A stretch of 64,000 nt of DNA from Duganella sp. BJB476 (GTDB lineage: Bacteria > Pseudomonadota > Gammaproteobacteria > Burkholderiales > Burkholderiaceae_D): contig NZ_QVIO01000005.1 of NCBI RefSeq assembly GCF_003416895.1, positions 124,001 to 188,000 of the forward strand, written 5' to 3'. Below are positions 18,275-27,854 of the stretch, piece after piece. Each line of letters opens with the position of its first letter. Position 1 is the stretch's first letter. Under the pieces are notes generated by a model that was given only the letters and a program-made list of their open reading frames with translations, was not told the DNA's origin and made no database searches. Position numbers and translations under genes: made by a program.

Positions 18275-18290
18275 TTAGCCATTTTGCTAA
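18275..18290. promoter_or_regulatory. Inverted repeat in AT-rich leader of the response regulator
   Basis: TTAGC-N6-GCTAA (18275-18290) lies in the 238-bp AT-rich spacer before the response regulator at 18359. The surrounding 18230-18350 is unusually AT-rich for this replicon. It is a plausible regulator site, but the match is short. Confidence 0.3.
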
Positions 18291-18358
18291 CTATTTTTGT
18301 AAATCTCTGTTATATTTGTAGTGACTTCTCCTTAACATAATTTCCTACAGGCAGTAGT

Positions 18359-19048
18359 ATGAGAATCGCCGTACTTGACAATGACCGCAGCCAAGCCGAT
18401 CTGATCTGCCAGGTGCTGACCTCGGCAGGACACATCTGCCACAGCTTCCAGACCGCCAAGGACGTGCTGGCGCAATTGCGCAAGGACAGCTATGACATGC
18501 TGATCCTCGACTGGCAAGTCGTCGATCTCAGCGGTGCCGAAGTGCTGCGTCGCGCCCGCGAAAAACTGCCCGACAGCGCCCCGGTATTGTTCCTGACCAC
18601 CAGCTCGGGCGAGGACGACATCGTCGCCGGCCTGGCTGCCGGCGCCGACGATTACATGATCAAACCGCTGCGCCGCAGCGAAATGGTGGCCCGCGTGCAA
18701 GCTTTACTGCGGCGCGCCTACCCGGCGCAAAATGGCGCCGAACAATTACAATTCGGTCAATATGTGTTCGAGACCCGTCCCGGCCGTTTGTTGATGGATG
18801 GCATCGTTTTGGACGTCACCCACAAAGAGTTCTACCTGGCACTGTTATTTTTCCGCAACATCGGACGGCCGCTATCGCGCGCCTACATCCACGAGGCGGT
18901 GTGGATACGCGAGACCGCCGTGCCGTCGCGCACCATGGACACCCACGTGTCGCGCGTCCGCAATAAATTGCAATTAAAACCAGAAAACGGCTTCCGCCTG
19001 GTGCCGGTCTACAGCTACGGCTATCGCCTGGAAAAACTGGGCGCTTGA
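18359..19048 (+). CDS. Orphan OmpR-type response regulator
   Basis: 229 residues. The receiver domain (1-120) has the acidic pocket (LDNDR, D7/D9), the phosphoacceptor D51 in MLILDW, the switch threonine in FLTTS and the lysine in DYMIKPL. The C-terminal winged helix (about 130-228) fits the OmpR/PhoB type, with SRAYIHEAVW and RTMDTHVSRVRNKLQL. No histidine kinase is adjacent. It is preceded by a long AT-rich leader. Target and cognate kinase are unknown. Confidence 0.9.
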   Translation: MRIAVLDNDRSQADLICQVLTSAGHICHSFQTAKDVLAQLRKDSYDMLILDWQVVDLSGAEVLRRAREKLPDSAPVLFLTTSSGEDDIVAGLAAGADDYMIKPLRRSEMVARVQALLRRAYPAQNGAEQLQFGQYVFETRPGRLLMDGIVLDVTHKEFYLALLFFRNIGRPLSRAYIHEAVWIRETAVPSRTMDTHVSRVRNKLQLKPENGFRLVPVYSYGYRLEKLGA

Positions 19049-19120
19049 TCGGACCCTCGATATGGCCGGTATGCTGCCTGACATATAGGCAGCCCCAGGC
19101 AACCTACGGGTACAACACGG

Positions 19121-19126
19121 TATAAT
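19121..19126 (+). promoter_or_regulatory. -10 box (TATAAT) of hemA
   Basis: A perfect TATAAT lies 29 bp before the preferred hemA ATG at 19155. It overlaps the alternative in-frame ATG at 19125, so a transcript starting about 7 bp downstream could not use that ATG. No good -35 element is obvious. Confidence 0.55.
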
Positions 19127-19154
19127 GTCCGCACAATCAACGCCCGGACCCGAA

Positions 19155-20429
19155 ATGCAGCTGCTTGCCGTCGGCCTCAACCATAACACTGCCCCCGTCT
19201 CGCTGCGCGAGCAGCTGGCGTTCGCCCCTGAGCAACTGGGGCAGGCGGTGGTGGCGGCACGTTCCTGGTTCGAGCGCATCGACCATCGCGGCAGCGACGA
19301 GGCGGCGATCCTGTCGACCTGCAACCGCACCGAGTTGTACGCGGCCAGCCGGGTGCCCGACCCGCTCGACGCCGGCGCCCACTTCCTGGCCGACTTCCAC
19401 AAACTGAACTACGCCGAACTGCGCCCGCACCTGTACCTGCTGCCGCAGCACGACGCCGTGCGCCACACCTTCCGCGTCGCCTCCGGGCTCGATTCGATGG
19501 TGCTGGGCGAGACGCAAATCCTCGGCCAGATCAAGGACGCGATCCGCACCGCCGACGAAGCGGGCGGCCTGGGCACCTATCTGCACCAGCTGTTCCAGCG
19601 CTCGTTCTCGGTCGCCAAGGAAGTGCGCAGCACCACCGAGATCGGCGCCCACAGCGTGTCGATGGCGGCGGCCGCCGTGCGGCTGTCGCAGCGCATCTTC
19701 GACAAGATCGCCGAGCAGAACGTGCTGTTCATCGGCGCCGGCGAGATGATCGAATTGTGCGCTACCCACTTCGCGGCGCAGAATCCCAAGTCCATCACCA
19801 TCGCCAACCGCACGCTGGACCGCGGCGAGATCCTGGCGCACCGCTTCGGCGGCCGCGCCATCCGCCTGGCCGAGCTGCAGGACAAGCTGCACCAGTACGA
19901 CATCGTCATCTCCTGCACCGCCTCGTCGCTGCCGCTGATCGGCCTGGGCATGGTGGAGCGCGCGATCAAGGCGCGCCGCCACAAGCCGATGTTCATGGTC
20001 GACCTGGCCGTGCCGCGCGATATCGAAGCCGAAGTGGGCCGCCTCAACGACGTCTTCCTGTACACCGTGGACGACCTGGGCAAAGTGGTGCAGACCGGCA
20101 TGGAAAACCGCCAGGCCGCCGTGGCCCAGGCGGAAGCGATCATCGAAACCCGCGTGCAATCGTTCATGCACTGGATCGACGACCGCGCCGTGGTGCCGGT
20201 CATCCAGAGCCTGCAGGAAAACGGCGAAGCGCTGCGCCAGCTGGAACTGGAACGCGCCCGCAAGATGCTGGCCAAGGGCGAAGACATCGACGCCGTGCTG
20301 GAAGCCCTGTCCAAGGGCCTGACCGCGAAATTCATGCACGGCCCGCAGCAGGCGCTGCACCGCGCGCAGGGCGAAGAACGCGCCCACCTGGCCGAGCTGC
20401 TGCCGCAGCTGTTCCGCGGCCGTCGTTAG
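19155..20429 (+). CDS. hemA: Glutamyl-tRNA reductase
   Basis: 424 residues from MQLLAVGLNHNTAPVSLREQ. The catalytic cysteine is in ILSTCNRTELYA, the substrate and NADPH domains in GLDSMVLGETQILGQIK and VLFIGAGEMIELCATHF, and the C-terminal dimerisation helix ends LLPQLFRGRR. It reduces glutamyl-tRNA to glutamate-1-semialdehyde, the first committed step of C5 tetrapyrrole synthesis. The start at 19155 is chosen because the earlier ATG overlaps the -10 box. It leads a run with prfA, dsbB and prmC. Confidence 0.95.
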   Translation: MQLLAVGLNHNTAPVSLREQLAFAPEQLGQAVVAARSWFERIDHRGSDEAAILSTCNRTELYAASRVPDPLDAGAHFLADFHKLNYAELRPHLYLLPQHDAVRHTFRVASGLDSMVLGETQILGQIKDAIRTADEAGGLGTYLHQLFQRSFSVAKEVRSTTEIGAHSVSMAAAAVRLSQRIFDKIAEQNVLFIGAGEMIELCATHFAAQNPKSITIANRTLDRGEILAHRFGGRAIRLAELQDKLHQYDIVISCTASSLPLIGLGMVERAIKARRHKPMFMVDLAVPRDIEAEVGRLNDVFLYTVDDLGKVVQTGMENRQAAVAQAEAIIETRVQSFMHWIDDRAVVPVIQSLQENGEALRQLELERARKMLAKGEDIDAVLEALSKGLTAKFMHGPQQALHRAQGEERAHLAELLPQLFRGRR

Positions 20430-20521
20430 CGACACTGCCTGATCAGCGCGCGCGCCACGCCGCCGCGCACTCCCCGCCGCCACCGCGCGGCATCTGCTCC
20501 AACTCCTTTACCGAATACGCT

Positions 20522-21598
20522 ATGAAACCATCCATGCTGGGCAAGCTCGATCAATTGGCAAACCGCCTGGTCGAACTCGATGAATTGCTGATGACCGAAG
20601 GCGCGACCAGTAATATGGACGCCTACCGCAAGATGACCCGCGAGCACGCCGAACTCGGCCCGCTGGTGGCGCTGTACAAGTCCTACCAGGATGCCATCGG
20701 CGACCTGGACGCCGCGCAGGAAATGCTCAGCGATCCGGAAATGAAGGACTTCGCGCAGGACGAAATCGAGGCGGCCAAGACCCGCCTGGCGGAACTGGAA
20801 CTGGAGCTGCAGAAAATGCTGCTGCCGAAGGACGCCAACGACGAGCGCAACATCTTCCTGGAAATCCGCGCCGGCACCGGCGGCGACGAGTCGGCCCTGT
20901 TCGCCGGCGACCTGCTGCGCATGTACACCCGCTTCGCCGAGCGCAATCGCTGGCAGGTGGAAGTGGTGTCGGAATCGGCGTCGGACCTGGGCGGCTACCG
21001 CGAGGTGATCGTGCGCCTGATCGGCAACAGCGTCTACTCCAAGCTGAAGTTCGAATCCGGCGGCCACCGCGTGCAGCGCGTGCCGGCCACCGAAACCCAG
21101 GGCCGCATCCACACCTCCGCCTGCACCGTGGCGGTGATGCCGGAGGCGGACGAAGTGGAAGACGTCAACATCAACCCGGCCGACCTGCGCATCGACACCT
21201 ACCGCGCTTCCGGCGCCGGCGGCCAGCACATCAACAAGACCGATTCGGCCGTGCGCATCACCCACCTGCCGACCGGCATCGTGGTCGAGTGCCAGGACGA
21301 CCGCTCGCAGCACAAGAACAAGGCGCAAGCGATGAAGGTGCTGGCGGCGCGCATCAAGGACGTGCAGCTGCGCGAGCAGCAGTCGAAGGAAGCGGCCACC
21401 CGCAAGAGCCTGATCGGCTCGGGCGACCGCAGCGAACGTATCCGCACCTACAACTACCCGCAGGGCCGCATGACGGACCACCGCATCAACTTGACCTTGT
21501 ACAAGCTGGACTTCATCATGGACGGCGACCTGACGGAGCTGACCAATGCGCTGGCCGCCGAACACCAGGCCGAGCTGCTGGCGGCGCTGGGCGACTAA
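20522..21598 (+). CDS. prfA: Peptide chain release factor 1
   Basis: 358 residues from MKPSMLGKLDQLANRLVELD. The GGQ hydrolysis motif (residues 233-235) is in RASGAGGQHINKTDSAV. The PxT-type anticodon-recognition region lies near VPATETQGRIHTSACTV. It terminates translation at UAA and UAG codons. The reading frame is open far upstream of this ATG, but the family N-terminus begins here. It follows hemA and precedes prmC, whose product methylates the GGQ glutamine. Confidence 0.95.
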   Translation: MKPSMLGKLDQLANRLVELDELLMTEGATSNMDAYRKMTREHAELGPLVALYKSYQDAIGDLDAAQEMLSDPEMKDFAQDEIEAAKTRLAELELELQKMLLPKDANDERNIFLEIRAGTGGDESALFAGDLLRMYTRFAERNRWQVEVVSESASDLGGYREVIVRLIGNSVYSKLKFESGGHRVQRVPATETQGRIHTSACTVAVMPEADEVEDVNINPADLRIDTYRASGAGGQHINKTDSAVRITHLPTGIVVECQDDRSQHKNKAQAMKVLAARIKDVQLREQQSKEAATRKSLIGSGDRSERIRTYNYPQGRMTDHRINLTLYKLDFIMDGDLTELTNALAAEHQAELLAALGD

Positions 21599-21680
21599 GT
21601 TAACGCCGGCCTAAGGCTGAAGCGACAACTTTGTGCGAAAATTGCCCGCTATTCCCACCGCCACCGAATCGGATCACCCC

Positions 21681-22151
21681 ATGCTACATACGCGCTCCCT
21701 GCTGCTGTCCATAGCCATCGCCTGCTTCGGCGTGATCGGCGTCGCCCTGTACTTGCAGATCGGCCTGGACATGCTGCCGTGTCCCCTGTGCGTGATCCAG
21801 CGCTACCTGTTCATCGCCATCGGCATCTGCTGCCTGGTCGGCGCCTACAGCAAGCCCAAGCTGGGCGCCGGCCTTGGCCTGCTGGCCGCACTGGGCGGCC
21901 TGCGTATCGCCGGGATGCACCTGTACATCCTGGCCCATCCCGGTCTGTCGTGCGGCATCGATCCGATGGAGACCTTTCTCAACAAGATCCCCACCGCGAC
22001 CTACCTGCCCGTCCTGTTCCACGCCGACGGGCTGTGCGAAGACGCGCTGGCGCCGTGGTTCGGCCTGTCGATTCCGCAGTGGTCCTTCCTGAGCTTCGGC
22101 CTGTGCACGCTGGGCCTGGCCTGGCTGCTGATCCGCCGCGCACGCAAATGA
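21681..22151 (+). CDS. dsbB: Disulfide bond formation protein B
   Basis: 156 residues with four membrane segments. The periplasmic cysteine pairs are CPLC (in DMLPCPLCVIQRYLF) and a second pair separated by a long loop, GLSCGIDPM and HADGLCEDA. This is the DsbB pattern that reoxidises DsbA and passes electrons to quinone. The ATG at 21681 gives MLHTRSLLLSIAIACFG; the upstream in-frame extension is not conserved in type. The TGA overlaps the prmC ATG (ATGA). Confidence 0.92.
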   Translation: MLHTRSLLLSIAIACFGVIGVALYLQIGLDMLPCPLCVIQRYLFIAIGICCLVGAYSKPKLGAGLGLLAALGGLRIAGMHLYILAHPGLSCGIDPMETFLNKIPTATYLPVLFHADGLCEDALAPWFGLSIPQWSFLSFGLCTLGLAWLLIRRARK

Positions 22152-22987
22152 TTTCGGACATCAGCACCATCGCCGCAGGCATCACCATCGGTGCGCTGCA
22201 AGTGCAGTCCCTGTTGGACCCGCTGGACAACCGCGTGCTGCTGTGCCACGCGCTGGGCCTGTCGCGCGTTAGCCTGATCACCCAGTCCGAACGCCAACTC
22301 GATGCCGAACAGGCGGCGCGTTTTGCCGCCCTGGTGCAGCGCCGCGTGGCCGGCGAACCGGTCGCCTACATCGTCGGCCAGCGCGAATTTTTCGGCCTGC
22401 CGTTTGAAGTCAACGGCGCCGTGCTGATCCCCCGCCCCGACACCGAACTGCTGGTCGAACTGACCCTGGACCGCCTGCCGCCGCAAGGCCGCGTGCTGGA
22501 CATGGGCACCGGCAGCGGCGCCATCGCCGTGGCGCTGGCGCACACCCGGCGCGACGCCGCCGTCACCGCGCTCGACGTCAGCCCGGACGCGCTGGCCGTG
22601 GCGCGCCGCAACGCCGCCGCCAACAGCGCCCAGGTCAACTTCCTGCAAAGCGACTGGTACGCCGCGCTGCAAGGCCAGCCGCCGTTCGACGTCATCGCCT
22701 CCAACCCGCCCTACATCGCCAGCGGCGACCGCCATCTGTCCGAAGGCGACCTGCGCTACGAACCGACCGGCGCGCTGACCGACCACGCGGACGGCCTGTC
22801 GGCGCTGCGCATCATCGTCGCCGGCGCCGCCGCGCATCTGAAGCCGCAAGGCTGGCTGCTGATGGAGCACGGCTACGACCAGGCCGCCGCCGTGCGCGAC
22901 TTGTTAACCGCACAAGGTTACAGCGAAGTGCAAAGCTGGACCGACCTGGCCGGCATCGAGCGCGTCACAGGTGCGCGGACGCACTGA
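22148..22987 (+). CDS. prmC: Peptide chain release factor N5-glutamine methyltransferase
   Basis: 279 residues. An N-terminal helical domain is followed by a SAM-binding Rossmann domain (VLDMGTGSGAIAVALAH). The catalytic ASNPPYIAS motif binds the glutamine side chain. It methylates Gln in the GGQ of release factors. ATGA overlap with dsbB and placement two genes after prfA support the assignment over other HemK-like methyltransferases. Confidence 0.95.
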   Translation: MISDISTIAAGITIGALQVQSLLDPLDNRVLLCHALGLSRVSLITQSERQLDAEQAARFAALVQRRVAGEPVAYIVGQREFFGLPFEVNGAVLIPRPDTELLVELTLDRLPPQGRVLDMGTGSGAIAVALAHTRRDAAVTALDVSPDALAVARRNAAANSAQVNFLQSDWYAALQGQPPFDVIASNPPYIASGDRHLSEGDLRYEPTGALTDHADGLSALRIIVAGAAAHLKPQGWLLMEHGYDQAAAVRDLLTAQGYSEVQSWTDLAGIERVTGARTH

Positions 22988-23168
22988 CAGCGTCATCGAT
23001 ACGCAATATTCTGGCTTTCGGCCCCCCTTCCAAGTATTTGATAAACTAGCAAGCGATCTTCGGCTCCGGTGAACTTTGGGCCGGCGCCGACGCGATTGGC
23101 CGTTTTCGGTTAATCTCGCACCTCACGCTTTGATGCAACACTTGATGCACTACGAAAGGAAGATCCAA

Positions 23169-24767
23169 TTGTCCAATCTATTGACTCGCCGCCTGGCCTT
23201 GCTGGCCCAGCCAGAGCACCGTCCGGTGCTGGGTGGCTTGCGTGGCATCGAACGCGAAACCCTGCGGGTGGACGCGCGTGGCCACCTGGCGGCGACGCCG
23301 CATCCGGTGGCCATGGGCTCGGCCCTGACGCACCCGCAAATCACCACCGATTACGCCGAAACGCTGCTGGAGTTCATCACCCCGGCCGAGGCCGACATCG
23401 CCACCACCATCGCCAAGCTCGACGGCATCCACCGCCACGCCTACACCAAGCTGGGCGACGAGCTGCTGTGGAGCCAGTCCATGCCCTGCCAGCTGCCGGG
23501 CGAGGAAGACATCGAGATCGCCTGGTATGGCACCTCCAACATGGGTACGCTCAAGCATGTGTACCGGCGCGGCCTGGCGCTGCGCTACGGCAAGGCCATG
23601 CAGTGCATCGCCGGCATCCACTACAACTACTCGCTGGACGAACGCCTGTGGCGCGTGCTGGCCGAGCATGAAGGCAACGACAAGCGCCTGACGTCCAAAG
23701 CCTTCCAGTCCGAAGCCTACCTGGCGACGATCCGCAACTTCCGCCGCTACAGCTGGCTGCTGATGTATCTGTTCGGCGCCTCGCCGGTGCTGTCGACCGG
23801 CTTCCTGCGCGGCCGTCCGCACAAGCTGGAAACGCTGTCCGACGACACGCTCTACCTGCCCTACGCCACCAGCCTGCGCATGAGCGACCTCGGCTACCAG
23901 AACGACGCGCAATCGGGACTGAGCCCGCATGAAAACTGCCTGGACAGCTACGTCGCCGCCCTGACCAAGGCCGTCAACCAGCCGTACGAACCGTACGCGG
24001 CGCTGGGCACCAAGCGCGACGGCGAATGGATACAGCTGAGCACCAACGTGCTGCAGATCGAAAACGAGTACTACTCCACCATCCGCCCCAAGCGCGTGAT
24101 CCAGACCGGCGAGCGGCCGATCCAGGCGCTGTGCGCGCGCGGCGTGCAATACATCGAAGTGCGCTGCATGGACGTCGACCCGTTCGAACCGGTCGGCATC
24201 AGCGTGCCGACCGGCCGCTTCCTCGACGCCTTCCTGCTGTTCTGCGCATTGGAAGAAAGCCCGGCCATCTCGCCGGAAGAAGGCCTGCGCCACACCGAGA
24301 ACTTCGCCCGAACCGTCAAGGAAGGCCGCCGTCCGGGCCTGACGCTGAACAGCGACAACGGCGAGATCAGCCTGCAAGCCTGGGGCCAGCAGCTGCTGGA
24401 GCGCATCCGCCCGGTGGCGGCCCTGCTCGACGCGCAGCGCGGCGACACCGTGCACGCCGACGCCATGGCGCAGCAAGCGTCCAAGCTGCTGGACGCCGAC
24501 CTGACGCCGTCGGCCAAGGTGCTGGCGGCCTTGCGCGCCAACGGCAAATCGTTCGCCGCCTTCGGCCTGGAGCAAAGCAAGCGGCACGCGGCCTACTTCC
24601 GCAGCCACGCGCCGGACGCAGAACAAGCCGCCTACTTCGACGGCCTGGCCGCCGTCTCGCTGGCCGAGCAGGCGGAGATGGAAGCTGCGCCGCAATCGAG
24701 CTTCGACGATTACGTCGCCGCCTACCGCGCCAGCAATCTGTGCCACTCCAGTATGGATTGCGACTAA
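23169..24767 (+). CDS. gshA: Glutamate-cysteine ligase
   Basis: About 532 residues. The proteobacterial type-1 enzyme is recognised by LGGLRGIERETLRVDARGHLA, LTHPQITTDYAETLLEFITPA and the EVRCMDVDPFEPVGI block. It makes gamma-glutamylcysteine for glutathione in an ATP-dependent step. A TTG start at 23169 sits behind AAGGAAG and gives MSNLLTRRLALLAQ. In-frame ATGs at 23132 and 23145 lack a comparable ribosome site but cannot be excluded. Confidence 0.92.
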   Translation: MSNLLTRRLALLAQPEHRPVLGGLRGIERETLRVDARGHLAATPHPVAMGSALTHPQITTDYAETLLEFITPAEADIATTIAKLDGIHRHAYTKLGDELLWSQSMPCQLPGEEDIEIAWYGTSNMGTLKHVYRRGLALRYGKAMQCIAGIHYNYSLDERLWRVLAEHEGNDKRLTSKAFQSEAYLATIRNFRRYSWLLMYLFGASPVLSTGFLRGRPHKLETLSDDTLYLPYATSLRMSDLGYQNDAQSGLSPHENCLDSYVAALTKAVNQPYEPYAALGTKRDGEWIQLSTNVLQIENEYYSTIRPKRVIQTGERPIQALCARGVQYIEVRCMDVDPFEPVGISVPTGRFLDAFLLFCALEESPAISPEEGLRHTENFARTVKEGRRPGLTLNSDNGEISLQAWGQQLLERIRPVAALLDAQRGDTVHADAMAQQASKLLDADLTPSAKVLAALRANGKSFAAFGLEQSKRHAAYFRSHAPDAEQAAYFDGLAAVSLAEQAEMEAAPQSSFDDYVAAYRASNLCHSSMDCD

Positions 24768-24780
24768 ACCAGGGGCCTCC

Positions 24781-25824
24781 TTGCTCACCTTCTACAACGA
24801 ACTGCACGCGCAGCATCGCGGCCGCTACGAGATCTTCCGCGGCGAGATGGTGCCGTGCTTCGAAAAACCGGAGCGGGTCGATTCGGTGCTGGCGGAGCTG
24901 GGCCGGCGCGGCCTGGGCAAGATCGTCACGCCGCACGGCGTGCCGCTGATGTCGCTGGAACGCATTCACACGCCGCGCTACCTGCAGTTCCTGCGCGGCG
25001 CCTGGAACGAATGGCTGGCGCTCGATCCGGCCAACGCCGGCAAGGACGCCTTCCCCGCCGTCTGGCCTATACGCTCGCTGCGCGACGACATCGAACCGGA
25101 CAACTTCTGCGCCAAACTGGGACTGTATTCGATGGACAGCGGCACGCCGCTGACGGCCGGCACCTGGACCGCCGCCAAGACCGGCGCCGATTGCGCGGTC
25201 AACGCCGCGCACGCGCTGCGGCTGGGAGAGCGCGGCGCCTTCGTGTTGAGCCGTCCGCCGGGCCACCATGCGGGCGCGGATTTCTTCGGCGGCTACTGCT
25301 TCCTCAACAACGCCGCGCTGGCCGCGCAGCACATGCTGGACGACGGCGCCCGCAAAGTCGCCATCATCGACATCGACTACCACCACGGCAACGGCACGCA
25401 GAGCATTTTCTACAACCGCGACGACGTGCTGTTCATCTCCATCCACGCCGATCCGCGCAACGAGTATCCGTTCTACCTGGGCCATGCCGACGAGCGCGGC
25501 GAAGGCGCGGGACTGGGCTACAACATGAACCTGCCGCTGGCGGCTGGCAGCTCGCCGCAGGCCTGGTTCGCGGCGCTGGAGACGGCCTGCATCCGCCTGG
25601 GCAGCTTCGCGCCGGATGCGCTGGTGGTGTCGCTGGGCGTCGACACCTTCGCCGGCGATCCGCTGTCGCGCTTCGCGCTGCAAAGCGCCGACTACCTGAA
25701 AATCGGCGAGCGCCTGGCCTGGCTGAACGTGCCCACCGCCTTCATTTTCGAAGGCGGCTACGCGGTCAAGGAACTGGGCACCAACGTCGTCAACGTCCTC
25801 GAAGGTTACGAGACGGCGCTCTGA
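24781..25824 (+). CDS. Histone deacetylase-family (acetoin utilisation/acetylpolyamine type) hydrolase
   Basis: 347 residues starting with TTG. It has the HDAC-family motifs: SRPPGHHAGADFFGGYCFLNN with the tandem catalytic histidines, the zinc ligands in IDIDYHHGNGTQ, and SLGVDTFAGDPLS. In bacteria these enzymes deacetylate acetylpolyamines or proteins; the substrate is not resolved here. It lies 13 bp after gshA and 7 bp before the GGDEF-like gene, so all three may be cotranscribed. Confidence 0.88.
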   Translation: MLTFYNELHAQHRGRYEIFRGEMVPCFEKPERVDSVLAELGRRGLGKIVTPHGVPLMSLERIHTPRYLQFLRGAWNEWLALDPANAGKDAFPAVWPIRSLRDDIEPDNFCAKLGLYSMDSGTPLTAGTWTAAKTGADCAVNAAHALRLGERGAFVLSRPPGHHAGADFFGGYCFLNNAALAAQHMLDDGARKVAIIDIDYHHGNGTQSIFYNRDDVLFISIHADPRNEYPFYLGHADERGEGAGLGYNMNLPLAAGSSPQAWFAALETACIRLGSFAPDALVVSLGVDTFAGDPLSRFALQSADYLKIGERLAWLNVPTAFIFEGGYAVKELGTNVVNVLEGYETAL

Positions 25825-25831
25825 CCAATCC

Positions 25832-26617
25832 ATGAATAAACCTCTGCCCTGGGCCGACGACACGCCGCAACTGACCATGTGGTGCGCCGTGCTGTTTTGC
25901 TGTTTCAGCGCCCTGCTGGCGGCGGTGTATCTGCTGCCGCCGCTCGCCAGCCTGCTGTGCGTGGTGCCGGTGGCCTCCTACCTGATGCTGGGTCTGCACA
26001 TGGGCATGGTGTACAGCATCGGCTGGTCGGTGCTGGGCATGGCCGTGCTGGTGCTGCGGCCGGGCAGCTCCACCGAGGCGCTGCTGGGCACCGCCGCCGC
26101 CGTGCTGGGCGCGGGCCTGCTGTCGCACTGGTTCGAAGTGCGGCGCGCGGCATTGATGGCGGTATTGCGCCGCACCGCCGCACTCGATCCGCTGACCGGC
26201 CTGCACAACCACCTGTACCTGGAATCGATCTTCAGCCAGCTCACGCGCAGCCAGCGCGGCAAGCCGCAATCGGTGACGATGATGCTGGTGGCGCTGGCGC
26301 CCGGCGCCGACGACGCCCGCCTGATCGAGGCCGCACGGCTGATCGAGGAAGTGTGCCGCGGCAGCGACTGGGCCTTCCGCTTCGGCGACGACAGGTACTG
26401 CGTGCTGGTGCCGTGGGTGTCGCAAGTGCAGGGCCAACAGATCGCCGACCGCCTGCTGGCGCGCCTCAACGCAGAAACGCACACGCCCGCCAGGCTGGGC
26501 CTGGCCCGCTGGCCGGAAGACGCGCAAACACTGGCGCAGCTCCACCAAATCACCGCACGCAGCTTGACGGCGGACTACGCGCCTAACGCTGGAAAGGCCC
26601 CCAGGTCGGCTGCCTGA
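25832..26617 (+). CDS. Membrane-anchored GGDEF-like protein with degenerate signature
   Basis: 261 residues. Four hydrophobic stretches span about residues 15-100, followed by a GGDEF-type domain introduced by DPLTGLHNHLYLESIF, the usual lead-in. The catalytic GG(D/E)EF site reads FRFGDDRYCVLV, so the canonical signature is lost and cyclase activity is doubtful. It might bind GTP or c-di-GMP as a receptor. Its 3' end overlaps the tolB-like gene on the opposite strand by 35 bp, an unusual tail-to-tail overlap. Confidence 0.75.
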   Translation: MNKPLPWADDTPQLTMWCAVLFCCFSALLAAVYLLPPLASLLCVVPVASYLMLGLHMGMVYSIGWSVLGMAVLVLRPGSSTEALLGTAAAVLGAGLLSHWFEVRRAALMAVLRRTAALDPLTGLHNHLYLESIFSQLTRSQRGKPQSVTMMLVALAPGADDARLIEAARLIEEVCRGSDWAFRFGDDRYCVLVPWVSQVQGQQIADRLLARLNAETHTPARLGLARWPEDAQTLAQLHQITARSLTADYAPNAGKAPRSAA

Positions 26618-27854
26618 TGTCGCCGTCCTGGGCGCTGAGTTTCTGCTTCACGCGGCCGTCCACCGACACCACCATCAGCGATTTGCGCCCGGCCGCTTCG
26701 GTGGCGTAGATGATGTACTTGCCGTTCGGCGCGAAGCTGGGCGACAGGTCGTCGGTGCTGTCGGACAGGCGCTGCTCCTGGCCGGTGGTCAGGTCCAGCA
26801 CGTACAGCTGGTAATTGCCGTCGCGGCGAGAGATGTAGGCCAGCGTCATGCCGTCGGGCGAGATGCGCGGGCTGATGTTGTAGCCGCCGGCAAAGGTGAT
26901 GCGCTTGACGTCGCTGCCATCCACATTCATGCGGTAGATCTGCGGACCGCCGCTGCGGTCGCTGGTGAAATAGATGCTGCGGCCGTCGGCCGAGAATTGC
27001 GCCTCGGTGTCGATGGCGGCGCCAGTGCCGTCAGACACGCGGCGCAAGCCGCTGCCATCGGCGTTGACGGTGTAGATCTGCGTGTGGCCATCCATCGACA
27101 ACGAGACTGCCAGCCTGGCGCCATCCGGCGACCATGCCGGCGACGAGTTGCTGCCCTTTTCGTTGGCGACCACGGTGCGCGCCTGGGTGAGCAGGTTCTG
27201 CACATACACCACGGGCTTCTTCTGCTCGAACGACACGTAGGCGACCTTGCCGCCGTCCGGCGACCAGACCGGTGAAATGATGGGATCATTCGAACGCCGC
27301 GCCGCCTGCTCGCCCTCGCCGTCGATATCGGCCACGGCCAGCTGGTAGTTGCGCCCCTCCTGCTTGACGTAGGCCACGCGGGTCGCGAAGGCGCCGGGGA
27401 CGCCGGTCAGCTTGAAGAACACATCGTCGGCGATCTTGTGCGCCGCCAGGCGCGCGGCCTGGCTGGACACCGACTGGTCCTGGCGCGACAGCTGGCTGGC
27501 CTTGACGGTGTCGAACAATTTGTAGCGCACATCGTAGCGGCCGTCGGCCAGCGCCGACACCGTGCCCACCACCAGCGCATCGGCGCCCTTGGCTTTCCAG
27601 CCGGCGTAGTCGATGTTGTTGACGTCGGCGATGGCGCCGGCATCGATCACCTTGAACATGCCGCTGCGTTCCAGGTCGGCCTTGATGATGGCGGAGATCT
27701 GCTGCGGCGCCAGGATTTCATCGGCGAAGCCGGCCACGGCAACGGGAATCTGATTGCTGCCGACGCCGCTGATTTCAATCCGCATCTGTGCCTGCGCGGT
27801 GTTGATGACGACGGCCATGCCGGCGAAGATTAAGTAGTGACTGAGTTTTTTCAT
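26583..27854 (-). CDS. tolB: TolB-type beta-propeller protein, exported
   Basis: 423 residues from MKKLSHYLIFAGMAVVINTAQAQ, a clear signal peptide. An N-terminal alpha/beta domain (QMRIEISGVGSNQIPVAVAGF) is followed by WD40-like/PD40 propeller repeats, seen as SPVWSPDGGKVAYVS, SPAWSPDGARLAVSL, AQFSADGRSIYFTSD and SPRISPDGMTLAYIS. This is the full TolB architecture of the Tol-Pal system in the periplasm. It stands alone; no tolQRA or pal is nearby, so it may be a second copy or a displaced paralogue. It is divergent from the methyltransferase operon. Confidence 0.85.
   Translation of the reverse strand: MKKLSHYLIFAGMAVVINTAQAQMRIEISGVGSNQIPVAVAGFADEILAPQQISAIIKADLERSGMFKVIDAGAIADVNNIDYAGWKAKGADALVVGTVSALADGRYDVRYKLFDTVKASQLSRQDQSVSSQAARLAAHKIADDVFFKLTGVPGAFATRVAYVKQEGRNYQLAVADIDGEGEQAARRSNDPIISPVWSPDGGKVAYVSFEQKKPVVYVQNLLTQARTVVANEKGSNSSPAWSPDGARLAVSLSMDGHTQIYTVNADGSGLRRVSDGTGAAIDTEAQFSADGRSIYFTSDRSGGPQIYRMNVDGSDVKRITFAGGYNISPRISPDGMTLAYISRRDGNYQLYVLDLTTGQEQRLSDSTDDLSPSFAPNGKYIIYATEAAGRKSLMVVSVDGRVKQKLSAQDGDIRQPTWGPFQR

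Noticed and set aside
19125..19154. Earlier ATG for hemA
   Set aside because: It overlaps a TATAAT box, so it would not be on the transcript.
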